A stretch of 21,927 bases of DNA, taken from the NCBI GenBank assembly GCA_036561005.1, contig DATBQE010000115.1, positions 1 through 21,927 of the forward strand. The letters are read 5' to 3'. The notes below the pieces were generated by a model. That model searched no databases. It was given only the letters and a program-made list of their open reading frames with translations, and was not told where the DNA came from. This document shows, one piece after another, positions 21,755 to 21,927 of this stretch. Numbering within the stretch: the stretch's first letter is position 1; the number at the start of each line of letters is the position of its first letter. A program made the position numbers and the translations under genes. The stretch is from PKWO01 sp036561005. GTDB taxonomy: Bacteria > Pseudomonadota > Gammaproteobacteria > Burkholderiales > Burkholderiaceae_D.

Positions 21755-21927
21755 TTAATCGATTGACAGGTTTGACAACAGACGTGCTCCGTGAACGACG
21801 CGTACGATTTCGATGCCGTCGTCGATTTGCCGGTACAGGATCAAATAACTGTCGACCGGAAAATACCTTAATTCCACAGCGATATCTGGGCGTGCCCGAC
21901 CAAGCTTCGGGTTTTGCGCAAGGAGAA
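21755..21927 (-). CDS. RelE/ParE-family toxin, C-terminal part
   Basis: The last 56 codons of a minus-strand gene whose start lies beyond the right edge. The translation contains NPKLGRARPDI, then LRYFPVDSYLILYR, then DDGIEIVRVVHGARLL, and a short tail. This is the usual ParE-type end: an R-x-L/I...Y-IlYr strand, then IeivRVlHGaRdl. ParE toxins block DNA gyrase and are paired with a DNA-binding antitoxin that would be encoded upstream, out of the window. A toxin-antitoxin pair next to an attachment site fits a mobile island. Confidence 0.82.
   Translation of the reverse strand, partial: LLAQNPKLGRARPDIAVELRYFPVDSYLILYRQIDDGIEIVRVVHGARLLSNLSID

Noticed and set aside
21401..21766. Plus-strand ORF with GGPGRNRTTDTRIFNQ
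   Set aside because: This is the well-known false ORF produced by reading through the complement of a tRNA T-arm and 3' end; the tRNA fragment explains it.

Overview
The window looks like a piece of a betaproteobacterial chromosome, most likely Burkholderiales and perhaps Oxalobacteraceae. This is inferred from the short betaproteobacterial-type porin signal sequence, the moderately GC-rich coding sequence, the kinase-UspA and phosphatase pair, and the general style of the genes. No rRNA or other phylogenetic marker is present, so the placement is tentative.

Left edge (1-1900): the 5' end of an outer-membrane porin gene and the lipid-asymmetry lipoprotein gene mlaA, both on the minus strand.

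Central sugar locus (1893-11878): a leftward operon of GH1 beta-glucosidase, glucokinase and an AmpG/PAT-type MFS transporter. Next come a leftward flavin-dependent 'tryptophan halogenase' homologue, a rightward TonB-dependent receptor and a rightward LacI-family regulator. Near-identical 14-bp palindromes (TGAAAnCGnTTTCA) tie the locus together. Three sit downstream of the receptor promoter at exact 21-bp centre spacing, one lies just downstream of the beta-glucosidase promoter, and a variant lies upstream of the regulator gene. The inferred pathway is uptake of a beta-glucoside across the outer membrane (receptor) and the inner membrane (MFS), cytoplasmic hydrolysis (GH1), and phosphorylation of glucose (Glk), all under the local LacI protein. 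The halogenase homologue has no obvious role in this scheme.

Middle (11886-13686): a small secreted protein of unknown function. Beside it is an RquA-like methyltransferase-fold gene (candidate rhodoquinone synthesis) with an FNR-type box at a class II promoter position. A roughly 300-bp nested inverted-repeat element follows, with 31-bp imperfect terminal inverted repeats and two internal multi-hairpin units.

Right half (13687-20362): a haemolysin III/YqfA-like membrane protein; a metallophosphoesterase and Ser/Thr kinase-UspA fusion pair; a small four-helix membrane protein; a VOC-family protein; and an AraC-type regulator divergent from a Tat-exported alpha/beta-hydrolase-fold protein with an odd active site.

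Right edge (20363-21927): a tightly coupled trio of an ECF sigma factor between two small CxxC membrane proteins. After it comes the 3' 47 nt of a tRNA-Phe gene, cut at the anticodon arm. This looks like an attachment site, with foreign DNA carrying a ParE-like toxin gene beginning to its right.
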